A stretch of 36,301 nucleotides of DNA from Rhizobium giardinii bv. giardinii H152 (GTDB taxonomy: Bacteria > Pseudomonadota > Alphaproteobacteria > Rhizobiales > Rhizobiaceae). The notes under the pieces were generated by a model. That model did not search any database, had not been told where the DNA came from, and worked only from the letters and a program-made list of their open reading frames with translations. Below are positions 15,736-26,633 of the stretch, in pieces. Position 1 is the first letter of the stretch, and every line of letters starts with the position of its first letter. The DNA lies in the NCBI RefSeq assembly GCF_000379605.1, contig NZ_KB902693.1:2031-38331 (forward strand), given 5' to 3'. The translations under genes and the position numbers were made by a program.

Positions 15736-18417
15736 GTGAGTATCGCCCATGATATCGACAAGCTACGTGCAGAAGGCCGTTGGCTCGCGGCCGCGGCGGT
15801 TTATGCGACCTGCGTCGAAACAGAGATGATGTCTGGCCCACGCTGGGTGCAGCTTGCCCACATGCTGAAGGAAGGGGGCGCGCTGACCGATGCGGAATAT
15901 GCCTATCGCACCGCGACGAAGGTTGACGGAACGGACGCTGACGCACGGCTGCATCTGGCCCACCTTTTGAAACAGCAGGGAAAACTGAGTGAAGCCCTTT
16001 CAGAATTTGAGGCGCTGGCTGAGCTGCCGCAGGCCACGAACGTTCTCCAGGAAATCAGAGGGCTTCAGGTTGCGCTTCATCCCGATAACTGCCCCATAGC
16101 TGCAAGTTTTCGGCTGAAGAGTAACGACGGGCCACATCGCGATGCGTTGCAGCGGCTGAAGGAGCGCCAAGCCGAAGCTGAGGCTGAAACTGCGAGGCTC
16201 AACGAGCAGCTTGAAGAGGCGGCACATGTTGAAAAATCCGGACATCCCGATCTTCGAAGGATGGCCTTCGGTAAATTGCTTGATGCGCGAATTGTTCCTA
16301 AAGCGAATCTGGTGATCGAAGACAATGTTTTCGTCGCAACCACCGAAAACCCACAATTTGACATTCTTTTCGACAGGAAAGGTCCGGAGTCCGGTTGGGT
16401 CGAAATTGAATTGGGCATCGACTCCGATGCACCCGTCGTGGAACCGATTTTCTATGTCGAACACCAGCTTCAGTGGCAGCAGTTTTCCTTTTGGAGATTA
16501 GCCCCCCGCAATGGCCGGTTTCATGCTGTTTGCCTACTAAAAGGTCCTGTTTTCCGGCTGAGACTCGATCCTGTGCAGTTTAGTGGCGCCTTCAAGGTGA
16601 CCTTTTTTAAGATGAGACAAATCGGACTCGCGCGCGCTCTGCGTGCCGCTTGGCGGATTGACCCAGCGGCCGTGCGCGGCGCCCTTAAAAACTGGCATCG
16701 GCTCAAAAACCGGGAGTCGATCGAGGCGACGTTGAGCCAAGTGCTGCGCTATCCCGGGGTTGATACCTATCGGCGCTGGATCGAGCGTTTCGATACCTTT
16801 ACTTCCGACCAAATTGCTGTTCGTCAACGCCTGGTGGCCCGCTGGCCGAAACCGCCAATGTTAACGCTATTGATCGCTTGCGATCCTGATCAGATGAGCG
16901 ATGTCAGTGACACCCTAGCTTCTCTTTCAACGCAGTTCTACGCGTCTTGGAAAGCGCATTTGATCTCCCGTCGCCCGGTTCCCCCCCGAAAAATGCTGGC
17001 GTTGAAAGATCTTTGTATTCGGGACGATCGGATTCTCGTGACAGGAGATCTGTTGTCGGCCGTCCAAGAAGCCAATGATGGCTTCTTTGTAACCGTCGTG
17101 GCGGGCCTTAGGCTAGCGCCATCAGCGTTGTTTATGTTCGCCGAGAGAATCGTAACCAACCCCGGGGCTGAGCTAATATACGGTGACGAAGACCACATAT
17201 CCGGCGAAATGCGTTGCCTGCCGCTCTTTAAACCAAATTGGGATCCCGATTTTCAGGCCTCGAGCGACTACATCGGCAGTTTTGTCGCTATCAGGCATGA
17301 CCGATTAAGGGCGAGCCTAGATTCCTGTAGCACATCAAGTCCCGACTGGTTCGAGCTCATCGCGCGATCAGCTTTTCAACTCGATGCACAGCGCATCCAG
17401 CACGTAGCCAGCATTCTGTCTCATCGCCCGCTTTCGCACCGCGGTCCATCCGCTGCCGGACAGGCGCAGAGCCTGCGTCAGCAAAGGCGCGAGATCATAG
17501 GCGACGTTCTGCGCCAAGCCGGCAGCGAAGTTGCACTGGCAGAGGGCGCGTTCGGTCTGAACAGGTTGATGTGGCCCGAACCCTCCGAATGGCCGCATGT
17601 GACGTTGGTAATACCGACGCGCGACCACGCCACCTTGTTGCGCAAGTGCATCCAATCTGTCCTGGCCATGACGTCCTACCCAAGCTTCGACATCATCGTC
17701 GTTGACAATGAGAGTGTTGAAACCGCGACGCACCGCTATTTCGAAGAACTCAAGGGGCTCAGCAATGTTGCTGTCTTGTCCGTTCCTGGTCCGTTCAACT
17801 TCTCCAAGCTTAACAACGTAGCTATCCGCGCGGCGCGCGGCGATATCGTCGGCCTGATCAATAACGATGTACTGGCCATTCATAAGACTTGGCTTAAGGA
17901 AATGGTTCTGCAGGCTATTAGACCGGAGATTGGGGCCGTGGGCGCTAAGCTCCTCTACAAATCGGGACATGTGCAGCATGCCGGTATTGCCTGCGGCATC
18001 GGCCTCGTGGCCGGGCATCCGCATAAATTTCGCGATCGTGACGATCCCGGGGAGATGCACCGCCTCGTCACCCCACACGGCGTTTCCGCAGTGACCGCAG
18101 CCTGCCTCGTTGTGGATAAACGGAAATATCTTGACGTAGGAGGCCTAGACGAGGACCACTTGGCGGTCGCTTTCAACGACGTCGACTTTTGCATCAAGCT
18201 GACCGCAGCCGGATATCGAAATCTCTTTACACCTTATGCCGAATTGTTTCATCTGGAAAGCATCACGCGGGGTCTGGACACCACCCCGGAAAAGCAGAAA
18301 CGCTATCGCGCGGAAGCGCAGATTGTCTTAAACCGCTGGCCGGAAATAATAAAAAACGACCCCTACTACAATATCAACCTCACTCGCGAGCGTGAGGATT
18401 ACTCCCCAAAGTTGTGA
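15736..18417 (+). CDS. Large glycosyltransferase: TPR, coiled coil, GT2
   Basis: About 893 residues from GTG 15736 (AGGG eight bases upstream; the frame is open from 15607). The N-terminus has TPR-like helices (WVQLAHMLKEGGALTDAEYAYRTA, then LHLAHLLKQQGKLSEALSEFEAL), then a short coiled coil (LQRLKERQAEAEAETARLNE) and a middle domain. A first degenerate GT2-like part follows (LIYGDEDHISG, LFKPNWDPDF, SDYIGSFVAIR). The C-terminal third is a clear GT2 domain: VTLVIPTRDHATLLRKCIQS, FDIIVVDNES, the metal-binding region LINNDV, and a late LDEDHLAVAFNDVDFCIK. This plan matches rhamnosyl/O-antigen-type transferases acting at the inner membrane. It lies directly before the dTDP-rhamnose operon. Confidence 0.82.
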   Translation: MSIAHDIDKLRAEGRWLAAAAVYATCVETEMMSGPRWVQLAHMLKEGGALTDAEYAYRTATKVDGTDADARLHLAHLLKQQGKLSEALSEFEALAELPQATNVLQEIRGLQVALHPDNCPIAASFRLKSNDGPHRDALQRLKERQAEAEAETARLNEQLEEAAHVEKSGHPDLRRMAFGKLLDARIVPKANLVIEDNVFVATTENPQFDILFDRKGPESGWVEIELGIDSDAPVVEPIFYVEHQLQWQQFSFWRLAPRNGRFHAVCLLKGPVFRLRLDPVQFSGAFKVTFFKMRQIGLARALRAAWRIDPAAVRGALKNWHRLKNRESIEATLSQVLRYPGVDTYRRWIERFDTFTSDQIAVRQRLVARWPKPPMLTLLIACDPDQMSDVSDTLASLSTQFYASWKAHLISRRPVPPRKMLALKDLCIRDDRILVTGDLLSAVQEANDGFFVTVVAGLRLAPSALFMFAERIVTNPGAELIYGDEDHISGEMRCLPLFKPNWDPDFQASSDYIGSFVAIRHDRLRASLDSCSTSSPDWFELIARSAFQLDAQRIQHVASILSHRPLSHRGPSAAGQAQSLRQQRREIIGDVLRQAGSEVALAEGAFGLNRLMWPEPSEWPHVTLVIPTRDHATLLRKCIQSVLAMTSYPSFDIIVVDNESVETATHRYFEELKGLSNVAVLSVPGPFNFSKLNNVAIRAARGDIVGLINNDVLAIHKTWLKEMVLQAIRPEIGAVGAKLLYKSGHVQHAGIACGIGLVAGHPHKFRDRDDPGEMHRLVTPHGVSAVTAACLVVDKRKYLDVGGLDEDHLAVAFNDVDFCIKLTAAGYRNLFTPYAELFHLESITRGLDTTPEKQKRYRAEAQIVLNRWPEIIKNDPYYNINLTREREDYSPKL

Positions 18418-18503
18418 CGTGGAGCTTAACATGTCAATCTTTTGTTGATTACCCAAACCACCGCATATAAGAACGCGCAGGCAACATTTTTTGGAGTTCA
18501 AAA

Positions 18504-19088
18504 TTGGAATTCAAGCCGCTTTCGATTGCAGACGTAGTGTTGATTAAGCCGAAGAAGATCGGCGATGATCGCGGTTACTTCATGGAAACGTTCCGGCAGT
18601 CTTTGTTCGAGCAGCATGCCGGCACTATCGAATTCAAGCAGGAAAACCAGTCTCTTTCTGCCTACACGGGGACAGTGCGGGGGCTTCACTTTCAGATTGC
18701 ACCCCGAGCTCAAGGGAAACTCGTCCGGTGCATCGCGGGCGCGATTTTCGACGTGGCAGTCGATATCCGCGTCGGCTCACCGACCTACGGCCTCTATGTC
18801 GCGGCCGAGCTCAGCGCACAGAACGGTCACCAGCTCTGGATCCCCGCCGGCTTTGCTCACGGATTCTGCACATTGCAACCATCAACCGAAGTTAGCTACA
18901 AAGTGACTGATTATTACAGTCCTGATCATGATCGCGGTTTGCGCTGGGACGATCCAGCCATCGGTATCGAGTGGCCTGACGTGGCCGGGGGCACCATCCT
19001 TTCCGCGAAGGATAAAGCGCAGCCGCTGCTGGCGGAACTTAAAGAGAGCTTTTCTTACGGAACCGGACAAGCTGAGTTGCAACGATAA
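18504..19088 (+). CDS. rfbC: dTDP-4-dehydrorhamnose 3,5-epimerase
   Basis: 194 residues. The cupin epimerase converts dTDP-4-keto-6-deoxyglucose to dTDP-4-keto-L-rhamnose. Seen: the [11 protein letters not shown] start, [19 protein letters not shown] with the catalytic His, [18 protein letters not shown], and [11 protein letters not shown], all in family order and at normal length. TTG 18504 is the start because GGAG lies seven bases upstream and the next ATG falls inside the conserved core. First gene of the rfbCBDA set. Confidence 0.93.
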   Translation: MEFKPLSIADVVLIKPKKIGDDRGYFMETFRQSLFEQHAGTIEFKQENQSLSAYTGTVRGLHFQIAPRAQGKLVRCIAGAIFDVAVDIRVGSPTYGLYVAAELSAQNGHQLWIPAGFAHGFCTLQPSTEVSYKVTDYYSPDHDRGLRWDDPAIGIEWPDVAGGTILSAKDKAQPLLAELKESFSYGTGQAELQR

Positions 19089-19110
19089 AAGGCAGGAGTT
19101 CGTGCGAAAA

Positions 19111-20175
19111 ATGCGTGTAGTTGTTACCGGCGGTGCCGGCTTCATCGGTTCTGCCGTGGTGCGGCATCTGGTGCTTGTCAAGGGCTATGAGGTGCTGACG
19201 GTCGATAAGCTGACCTATGCCGGCACGTTATCGTCGCTGGCCGCTCTCGATAATCATCCTTCTCACAAGTTCCTCAAAGCTGATATCTGCGATCGCGGGG
19301 CCATTTCTCGGGCCTTTGAGACATTCAGGCCCGACCGGGTAATGCATCTCGCGGCGGAAAGCCACGTCGATCGATCGATCACCGGTGCCGCCGACTTTGT
19401 ACAGACGAACGTGGTAGGGAGCTTCACTATGCTGGAATGCGCCCGCGACTATTGGAACACACTTGCAGCGGACGCTAGAGCGGCTTTCCGTTTCCTTCAC
19501 GTTTCCACCGACGAAGTCTACGGCTCGCTTGGACAGGAGGGGCTGTTCACGGAAGCTACGCCGTACGATCCAAGCTCGCCTTACTCCGCCTCTAAGGCTG
19601 CATCTGACCACTTGGCAAAGGCCTGGGCGCGAACATACGGTCTGCCGGTAGTGGTGTCCAACTGCTCAAATAACTATGGTCCGTATCACTTCCCCGAAAA
19701 GCTCATACCGCTGATCATTCTGAATGCGCTTCATGGCAAGCCCTTGCCCATCTATGGCACCGGACATAACATTCGCGATTGGCTATATGTCGAAGATCAT
19801 GCCCGCGCTCTCGACATTATCGCCGAAAGGGGAGCTATAGGGGAAACATATAATGTCGGCGGTCGCAACGAACGCTCCAACATCGATGTGGTCCACCGAA
19901 TTTGCGAATTGATGGACGCCTTTCGGCCCGACAACGCGCCCCATGCACGGCTCATCCAATTCGTCGCCGATCGGCCGGGGCACGACGCCCGCTATGCGAT
20001 CGACGCCACCCGCCTCGAGACAGAGTTGGGATGGAAGGCCCAGGAAACGTTCGATACAGGTATTGAGAAGACCGTAAGGTGGTATCTTGACAACGCCCCC
20101 TGGTGGAAACCACTTCGCGACGGATACGATGGTCGCAGACTGGGCCTACCCTCCAGTACGCAGCAGGCGTTATAA
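19111..20175 (+). CDS. rfbB: dTDP-glucose 4,6-dehydratase
   Basis: 354 residues of the extended SDR family. It has the NAD loop TGGAGFIG at 6-13, [19 protein letters not shown], the substrate/catalytic segment [10 protein letters not shown] and the YSASKAA Tyr-Lys pair, plus [15 protein letters not shown]. It makes dTDP-4-keto-6-deoxyglucose. ATG 19111 matches the usual N-terminus; its AGGAG is 12 bases away, so a GTG at 19102 is a less likely option. It follows rfbC by 22 bp, and its TAA shares a base with the rfbD ATG. Confidence 0.94.
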   Translation: MRVVVTGGAGFIGSAVVRHLVLVKGYEVLTVDKLTYAGTLSSLAALDNHPSHKFLKADICDRGAISRAFETFRPDRVMHLAAESHVDRSITGAADFVQTNVVGSFTMLECARDYWNTLAADARAAFRFLHVSTDEVYGSLGQEGLFTEATPYDPSSPYSASKAASDHLAKAWARTYGLPVVVSNCSNNYGPYHFPEKLIPLIILNALHGKPLPIYGTGHNIRDWLYVEDHARALDIIAERGAIGETYNVGGRNERSNIDVVHRICELMDAFRPDNAPHARLIQFVADRPGHDARYAIDATRLETELGWKAQETFDTGIEKTVRWYLDNAPWWKPLRDGYDGRRLGLPSSTQQAL

Positions 20176-21092
20176 TGGGAAAAAGAATTCTTGTAACGGG
20201 GCGAGAAGGCCAAGTCGTGCGCGCCATCATTGAGCGTGCGCAGGCGTATCCGGATATCGAAATTGTAGCGATCGGGCGACCCAAGCTTGACCTGGGGCAT
20301 CCGGAAACGATCGAGTCTGCTGTCTCAGCCCTGGAACCGGATCTCATCGTCTCCGCAGCCGCGTTTACAGCGGTGGACCAGGCAGAGAGTGAGGAGACTC
20401 TCGCAACAATCATCAATGGAGAGGCGGCGGGAGTGCTTGCCTATACTGCCAGCAGGCTTGATATACCCATCATTCATCTCTCGACAGATTACGTGTTCGA
20501 CGGCCAGAAGAGCGACGCCTATACGGAGAAGGATCACGTCGCGCCGCTTGGAGCTTATGGGCGCTCGAAACTTGCCGGCGAGCGCGCGGTTGCTTTTGCT
20601 ACTGAAAATCATACGATCCTTCGGACTGCTTGGGTTCACAGCCCCTTCGGCAAGAACTTTTTGAAAACGATGTTACGCTTGGCAGGCGACCGTGACACGA
20701 TCAATGTGGTAGCAGATCAATACGGAACACCAACATCCGCGCTCGACATTGCCGACGCGATCCTCAAAGTCGCGAGCAACCTTTTTCATTCCGACAATGA
20801 TGCTATGAGGGGCATCTTTCACCTGACGAACAGCGGCAAGGCGAGTTGGGCAGACTTCGCCGAGACAATTTTCGATGTTTCCGAGCGAGCTGGCGGGCCG
20901 TGTGCGAAAGTGCATCGCATCTCATCTGCAGATTATCCGACACCGGCAAAGCGCCCGGCGAATTCCGTGCTTGATTGTCACAAGTTAGCGATCACGCACG
21001 GTGTTCACATGCAGGACTGGCGCACCGCGGCCGAATGCGTAGTCAAGTATGTTTTGAATCGGCAAAACGTCAAGAAAGAATGCGGAGAGTAG
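20175..21092 (+). CDS. rfbD: dTDP-4-dehydrorhamnose reductase
   Basis: 305 residues. Last step of dTDP-L-rhamnose synthesis, NAD(P)H dependent. Seen: the N-terminal nucleotide loop [43 protein letters not shown] with Tyr and Lys, [14 protein letters not shown], and [19 protein letters not shown] 20175 overlaps the rfbB stop (TAATG). The C-terminus is slightly longer than usual ([11 protein letters not shown]). Intact. Confidence 0.93.
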   Translation: MGKRILVTGREGQVVRAIIERAQAYPDIEIVAIGRPKLDLGHPETIESAVSALEPDLIVSAAAFTAVDQAESEETLATIINGEAAGVLAYTASRLDIPIIHLSTDYVFDGQKSDAYTEKDHVAPLGAYGRSKLAGERAVAFATENHTILRTAWVHSPFGKNFLKTMLRLAGDRDTINVVADQYGTPTSALDIADAILKVASNLFHSDNDAMRGIFHLTNSGKASWADFAETIFDVSERAGGPCAKVHRISSADYPTPAKRPANSVLDCHKLAITHGVHMQDWRTAAECVVKYVLNRQNVKKECGE

Positions 21093-21093
21093 C

Positions 21094-21993
21094 ATGAAAG
21101 GCATTATATTAGCCGGTGGTAGCGGTACGCGGCTTCATCCAATGACGCTGGTCACCTCGAAGCAACTCGTGCCAGTCTACGACAAGCCTATGATTTATTA
21201 CCCGCTTTCCACGCTTATGCTAGCGGGCATCAAAGACATCCTGATCATATCTACACCACACGACTTGCCTCATTTCAAACGCCTGCTCGGCGACGGTGCG
21301 GATTGGGGAATTCAGCTCAGTTATGCGGAGCAGCCGTCGCCAGACGGTCTTGCACAAGCCTATACCATCGGCGCGGATTTCATTGGCTCCTCGTCGTCGT
21401 GCTTGATCCTCGGGGACAATATTTTCTATGGCCATGGGATCACGGAACTTTTCACGCGCGCTGCCGGACGCAGTCAAGGCGCGACTGTTTTCGCCTACCA
21501 TGTTAGCGACCCGGAGCGCTACGGTGTTGTTGAATTCGACGATAAAATGAAGGCGGTATCGATCGAAGAGAAGCCGGCTGCACCAAAATCCAACTGGGCC
21601 GTTACAGGGCTCTACTTTTACGATGCGGACGTCGTGAACATCGCGGCCAACCTTAGGCCGTCCGCGAGAGGTGAACTGGAGATTACAGACGTCAACCGCG
21701 CTTACCTTGAGCGCGGTGCATTGAACGTCGAACTCATGGGGCGCGGCTACGCTTGGCTCGACACGGGCACGCCCGACAGCCTTCTGGATGCGGCTGAATT
21801 CGTAGCAACCCTTGAGCGCCGGCAGGGTTTTAAGATCGCGTGCCCCGAGGAGATCGCATATCACCAGGGTTTCATTTCAAGCGATCAGTTAGAGAGGCTT
21901 GGCCAGCGACTTGGAAAGAGTGCCTACGGGAAATACCTGTTGACTCACGTGTTGGCCCAGAGCGGACAAGTTAGAATTGGTCTGGACCCATAA
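21094..21993 (+). CDS. rfbA: Glucose-1-phosphate thymidylyltransferase
   Basis: 299 residues. Makes dTDP-glucose from dTTP and glucose-1-phosphate, the first step of the pathway. Seen: the pyrophosphorylase signature [73 protein letters not shown] and [14 protein letters not shown]. It begins one base after rfbD, so the four genes form one operon. A hairpin terminator follows. Confidence 0.94.
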   Translation: MKGIILAGGSGTRLHPMTLVTSKQLVPVYDKPMIYYPLSTLMLAGIKDILIISTPHDLPHFKRLLGDGADWGIQLSYAEQPSPDGLAQAYTIGADFIGSSSSCLILGDNIFYGHGITELFTRAAGRSQGATVFAYHVSDPERYGVVEFDDKMKAVSIEEKPAAPKSNWAVTGLYFYDADVVNIAANLRPSARGELEITDVNRAYLERGALNVELMGRGYAWLDTGTPDSLLDAAEFVATLERRQGFKIACPEEIAYHQGFISSDQLERLGQRLGKSAYGKYLLTHVLAQSGQVRIGLDP

Positions 21994-22042
21994 AATTGAC
22001 CGCGTTAAAGCGTTCCGGTCGATTTCCTGGATGGGAAGTACA

Positions 22043-22084
22043 CCTCCGCCAAGAGCCGCTGGCTGCTCGGTCGGAGGCTTTTCT
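22043..22084 (+). terminator. Rho-independent terminator after rfbA
   Basis: CCTCCGCC pairs with GG(T)CGGAGG and an inner GAGC with GCTC, giving a GC-rich stem directly followed by CTTTTC on the plus strand. It lies 50 bp after the rfbA stop and a few bases before the convergent glycosyltransferase stop, so it may insulate the two convergent units. Confidence 0.6.
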
Positions 22085-22089
22085 ATATG

Positions 22090-24792
22090 CTATCCAGCGG
22101 ATGCGAAGTTGCCAGACAGGTTGCGAAGCCGCCACGCCTCGTCCGGGTCGATCTTTAGGATTTCATTGGCGAGACCCTTGGGATCGAGGATGTATGTCGT
22201 ATCAATCCGGTAAGCCCATGGGATATCCACGACGCGTTCTGCTTGCGCCCCCAAATTGAAAACGATCACCGGAATTCCCAGTTTCAAGGCGAAGGAAAGC
22301 GTATAGCAGTAGGTTTCCGGCCAGATGCTAGGAATAAGGATGAAGTCCGGATGGATGTCGCCGAGATGACGCGCGGCCTCCTCATCCGAGGCATATTGGC
22401 CGGTGATTTGGACACCGCATTTGCGCATCGCATCATCGATGTTGCTGTAGCCGATAATGCTGTAATCGATCGGAAGCGCCCGTTCGACGGCGTCTTTTGC
22501 GAGACCTAGGATGACGTCGCTTCCCTTGTGCGGCCCGATTGCCCCGATTGTTGCGATCTTCAAGCGGCCATCTGCCGTGCGCCTTGTGGCGGCGGGCATG
22601 TCGATGGGAAGTTCCTTATGCGGAACCACGGTCACGTCGATCGTGGGAAACTCGCTTTCAAATATATCGCGGGCCGCATTGCTTGGGGAAAGAACGGATC
22701 CGGCAGCCTCAAGGAAGGTGGTATAGGCCTGTTTGCGTTCATAGGGATCACAGACATCGGCCGCGCCATGATTGCGCATGCGTGACCAGGTCCGGCGCGT
22801 CTCGATATCCGGCACACCGACATACATGCCGTCAGGGCGGATGAGCTGATAGGCATGCGAAATCGCCGAGTAATCGTGGATCACATAGGAAAATTTGGCC
22901 CCCGATCTCTGGATGATCTCCAGCATCCGCTTGTGGTTGAACCAGTCCAGCCCGGCAAAGCTGTTGACGTGGATGCGGCTGGGCTTGCACTCCTTCAACA
23001 GCAGCTCGACGAAATCCTGTTCGGTGCGCAGATCGATGCCGGACAGGTTCGGTGCGTAAATCCCGGTGACCAGGCTCGTTTCGACCGAAACCGAGTGGCC
23101 GTCATGGACCCTGAGGACGAAATACGGAATGGATCGGCTGTCGAGATCATCCGCAATTTCCGAAATATAGGTCTCGATGCCGCCGCTCCAGGCATGGGTG
23201 ACGATGACCTCGCAACCCGCCGCATTGGCCGCAAGCCGGGCGAGATCCAGGCGGCGACGGCCGTAGCGCGCCGGGTCCGCCCAGACATGGCTGCCGACAA
23301 GCTGCGAATAGTTCGGATGCTTTGCGTTCAGGGCCTTCTGTCCGGCGTTGAAATTCGCGTCCTTGCTTGCGGAAAACGAGACGGCGCCGACATGAAACGC
23401 AAAGACGTCGCAGGCGATGAGATTCTTATATCCGGCATTGAGGGCCCGCATGCAGAAATCGTTCTCTTCGCCATAGCCGACTTTGAAGGCGACGGCGTCC
23501 AACGCCCCAACCGTATCGATCACCGCACGGCGCATGTAAAAACAGAAGCCGACGCCCGTTGGCGTTTCTACAGACAGGCCTCGGTTTATCTTGGCCGCCA
23601 TGGCATCCAGATTTTCGGGCGAAATTTCCAGGGACAGATGATTGTCTCGATCGTTCACCGGATAGCTGCAGATGGTGGCGTTGCTCGACAGCGGCGTGAT
23701 GGTCGCGACCTTTGGATCGCTGTCCGCGTGGGCCAACAGTCGCCCAAACCAACCCGGAAAAACATAGGCATCCGAATTGAGAAGGATGACATCCAGATCT
23801 CGCGTCAGCTGCGAAATCGCAAGGTTGACCGTCTGGACGAAGCCGCGATTCACATCGCTTTCGTGATAGTCGAACAGCTGACGCTCGGCCAGCAGGCGCA
23901 ATTGCGCATTAAGCGCCGCGTCGGGGCCATGATCGTTGACGACCAGAAGGCTGTAGTTTTCGCCATGCCTCGATTTGAGGGCGAAATAGACCGAGGCCAG
24001 CGTTTCGTCATACCCCTTGTAAACCGGCAGGACAACGACCGCGCGCGTCGCGTCGTTCAACACGGCTGCCGGAACGGTGTCCCACGCGTCGAGGGACGGT
24101 GCGACCGGCTCGAACCACTTCGTCGTTCCCACAGGATTGCTACGATAATTGAGCGCCCGGCCATGCTCGGCAAAATGAACGACCGGCAAAACCCCGCGGC
24201 GCAAATCTTTTCGATATTTCCGGACATAGAATTCCGCATCGAACAATGCGGACGGAAACCGGTTTTCCTTCCAGCCATAGAGCATGTAATGCGCGAGCGG
24301 ATCGATGCCGGCCAGCCGTACGTCCGGGTAGGTTTTAATATAAAAATCGAGATCGAGTTCGGCCCGGACGCCTGCCAAGGTTTCGCCGAAATCCTGGGTG
24401 GTGCCGGTAATGGACTCTAGGTCGGCTTTCGCCGGGCCGTCGGGGGCGAGTGTGAAGGATTTCAGGAAGGCGTCGAACCTGTCGAAAAGCTGGTCCGGCT
24501 TATTCAGAAGATGTCCGAGGTGAAACCAGGCGTCGGCGCTTCCAAGGTCGGCCGCGCGGCGATAGGAAATTTCCGCGTTTTGGACATCGCGCAATTCTTT
24601 GTGGCAATGGCCAAGCTGCACCCAGATCTCAGGGAGATCAGGGTCGAGCAACAGCGCCTGCTCATATTGATGGATGGCGCCATGCCATTGTTTTTCTGCA
24701 TTCAACCGGTTCCCGGCCGAAACAAACTGCGTCACTGTGGCGGGAGCCTGTTTCAAGCGGCTCAGGTTTATTTTTGCGAAGAAATTTGTCAC
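22090..24792 (-). CDS. Large glycosyltransferase: TPR, GT2, GT4-like
   Basis: 900 residues. Residues about 30-110 are TPR helices (WHGAIHQYEQALLLDPDLPEIWVQLGHCHK). Residues 140-225 contain two FYxxxYPDV-like segments (DLDFYIKTYPDVRLAGIDPLAHYMLYGW and DAEFYVRKYRKDL) that often precede GT domains. The central GT2 domain runs from VVVLPVYKGYDETL through NDHGPDA and LNSDAYVFPGW to GYGEENDFCMRA. The C-terminal part is GT-B/GT4-like (AWSGGIETYISEIADDL; IATIGAIGPHKGSDVI; IPSIWPETYCYTLSFAL). GTG 24792 with AGAGG five bases upstream is the start. The protein could add two different sugars in sequence. It is convergent with the rfb operon. Confidence 0.82.
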   Translation of the reverse strand: MTNFFAKINLSRLKQAPATVTQFVSAGNRLNAEKQWHGAIHQYEQALLLDPDLPEIWVQLGHCHKELRDVQNAEISYRRAADLGSADAWFHLGHLLNKPDQLFDRFDAFLKSFTLAPDGPAKADLESITGTTQDFGETLAGVRAELDLDFYIKTYPDVRLAGIDPLAHYMLYGWKENRFPSALFDAEFYVRKYRKDLRRGVLPVVHFAEHGRALNYRSNPVGTTKWFEPVAPSLDAWDTVPAAVLNDATRAVVVLPVYKGYDETLASVYFALKSRHGENYSLLVVNDHGPDAALNAQLRLLAERQLFDYHESDVNRGFVQTVNLAISQLTRDLDVILLNSDAYVFPGWFGRLLAHADSDPKVATITPLSSNATICSYPVNDRDNHLSLEISPENLDAMAAKINRGLSVETPTGVGFCFYMRRAVIDTVGALDAVAFKVGYGEENDFCMRALNAGYKNLIACDVFAFHVGAVSFSASKDANFNAGQKALNAKHPNYSQLVGSHVWADPARYGRRRLDLARLAANAAGCEVIVTHAWSGGIETYISEIADDLDSRSIPYFVLRVHDGHSVSVETSLVTGIYAPNLSGIDLRTEQDFVELLLKECKPSRIHVNSFAGLDWFNHKRMLEIIQRSGAKFSYVIHDYSAISHAYQLIRPDGMYVGVPDIETRRTWSRMRNHGAADVCDPYERKQAYTTFLEAAGSVLSPSNAARDIFESEFPTIDVTVVPHKELPIDMPAATRRTADGRLKIATIGAIGPHKGSDVILGLAKDAVERALPIDYSIIGYSNIDDAMRKCGVQITGQYASDEEAARHLGDIHPDFILIPSIWPETYCYTLSFALKLGIPVIVFNLGAQAERVVDIPWAYRIDTTYILDPKGLANEILKIDPDEAWRLRNLSGNFASAG

Positions 24793-25107
24793 TCTTACCT
24801 CTTAAACGCCGAGCCTTATAAGAAAAATCTGTTTTGACGGCCACACTTTTTTGCAAGAGGTATGACCCATATTCGATTTTGTTAGGTCTTGGCAATTTCT
24901 CTCAAGGCGGCCGGTGAAGGTGACGAACTCTTGCCATGAGCTTGGTCGAGACATGAAATTCAACAACTCTTGCGGTTGGGAAATACGCGCGCTATGGACG
25001 TGCAGGAGATCATCAACGTCGTGTGGAAATGCTAACTGAGATTGGTTGCGACACGGCTGCTTGTTGGTAATTCACATTTTCTCAAGCTCAAGGCGCTTTG
25101 GGTTGAA
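24793..25107. other. Divergent promoter region between two glycosyltransferase genes
   Basis: About 315 bp. Contains the AGAGG site of the minus-strand gene and presumably promoters for both directions. The part 24830-24900 is AT-rich. The GT61-type frame is open from 25042 and may start there at TTG. No defined operator or RNA was recognised. Confidence 0.4.
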
Positions 25108-26154
25108 ATGGTAGAAATCGTTGATATTAGGCATATACATCATGTGAATGTAGCCGTTGTCGAGTCCCCGCAGTTTTTGGCCCCTCATCCACACGTTGTT
25201 AACATAGACTTTATTCCGCAGGATATTCGTGATGCCATGCGAGGAGCTTGGGATGCTGATCACTTTGCGCCTAGGCTGATATCAATCGACAAAGTTTTCG
25301 ATGTATTTGTCACTGCTGAAGGCCTAGTTTTCACAAGTGACCATCGCATAATTGCCCAGACCGTCACTCAGCATTCCATTTCCGAACAAGAAAATGCACT
25401 GGGTTTAGTCAAGAGTTTCTCGCCTGTAGTCCTGATCGATACATCGTGCGTCCTTATGCGAAAGCGTGGTGACAATAATTACGGTCACTGGCTCGTTGAA
25501 GTTCTTCCAAAGCTAGCTTTGGCACGTTCACAATGTCATGTGTCAGGCTTAGCCATTCCCGCCATAAAAGGTCCAATGCAATCTGTGATTCACGATTCAT
25601 TGACGCTTGCCGACAAAATTGGCACTACGCCTCGCTTCGAACTAGAAGCGAACAAAGTGACCTTTTTCAAAGAATTGATCTTGGTATCGGGAGCTACTGA
25701 GCATGGTTCCTATATGTCGCCTCTCATGGTTCGGGAAATCGACCATATGACTGCGAATATTGAAGGGATCGATATGAGGCGACTGTTCGTATCGCGCCGT
25801 GGCGCGGGCAGAAACCTCGCAAATCAAGACGTCATAGAGCGCGATCTGGTAAGGAACGGTTTCTTTGTTATGCATCCGGGGGAAATGAATTTTATTTCTC
25901 AAGTTAAAGCTTTCAAAAACGCTGAGATTATTGTCGGCGTGATGGGTGCGGGTATGACAAATATAGTATTTGCAAACAGCGGGGCAAAGGTAATCAATTT
26001 AAGCCCAGCGACAATGCCGGATACTTTTTTCTATTTTTTATCAATAATCAAAAGGCATGATTATATCGAGTTAAGAGGCCAAAATTTAAATAATACAACG
26101 TCATGGGACGAGCAATTTACCATCGATTCCAATTTGATAAATTCCAAAATTTAA
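25108..26154 (+). CDS. GT61-type (DUF563) glycosyltransferase
   Basis: 348 residues from ATG 25108; the frame is open from TTG 25042 (370 residues), and neither start has a strong ribosome binding site. Family features: DNNYGHWLVEVLPKLALA in the middle, RRLFVSRRGAGRNLANQD, and near the end the HPGEMNFISQVKAFKNAEIIVGVMGAGMTNIVFA block, all typical of DUF563/GT61 sugar transferases. The gene is clearly richer in A+T than the genes on both sides and uses AT-ending codons freely, as expected for recent acquisition. It stands alone in its orientation, followed by an AT-rich gap. Confidence 0.78.
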   Translation: MVEIVDIRHIHHVNVAVVESPQFLAPHPHVVNIDFIPQDIRDAMRGAWDADHFAPRLISIDKVFDVFVTAEGLVFTSDHRIIAQTVTQHSISEQENALGLVKSFSPVVLIDTSCVLMRKRGDNNYGHWLVEVLPKLALARSQCHVSGLAIPAIKGPMQSVIHDSLTLADKIGTTPRFELEANKVTFFKELILVSGATEHGSYMSPLMVREIDHMTANIEGIDMRRLFVSRRGAGRNLANQDVIERDLVRNGFFVMHPGEMNFISQVKAFKNAEIIVGVMGAGMTNIVFANSGAKVINLSPATMPDTFFYFLSIIKRHDYIELRGQNLNNTTSWDEQFTIDSNLINSKI

Positions 26155-26633
26155 TTTTTGGACGTTTAGAAAAATCACTTAAAGTCCTAACTTGGATGCA
26201 TCCTAATACAGAAATTCGCATTATGATTGCTATGGCTTTCCATTATCGGCCTCCTCTCGACTAGAATATCTATACGAAACTGTTCGAGCAATTTGCCATT
26301 TTCTTGTCATTGAAATTGATTTTCATTTGTTTACAAACACTTCTATTCAAGAAATTGATGTAAATAAATCGTTACTATCGGATTTAAATGCCACTTTTCC
26401 CGAGTTTCTGGGTTTCAAGCGAGGGCTGCATATTCATACAATTCAGGATTTGGCAGATCCCCAACATCTGACTTGGAGCCATAAACCGTCAATTATCAAT
26501 GCTTTTAACGCCGGTAATCCGCGTAGTGGCAAATGAACCCAGAAAGGGAATGGACATTTAGATGAATTTTGATGCGCCTAGCGGCGGATTGAGATCGGGC
26601 GAATAAGCGTATTTTTAATTAATTTTAAAAAAT
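26155..26633. other. AT-rich gap of about 480 bp
   Basis: Strongly AT-rich compared with the window. It contains one 69-codon open frame (26327-26536, TTG start) with no ribosome binding site and no recognised family, perhaps debris. A TCCAAAA/TTTTGGA hairpin overlaps the end of the GT61 gene. The segment probably came with that gene and holds the promoter of the next one. Confidence 0.45.

Noticed and set aside
22855..24420. 521-codon plus-strand frame
   Set aside because: Shadow of the 900-residue glycosyltransferase; it comes from GC-rich codon structure and has no recognisable motif.
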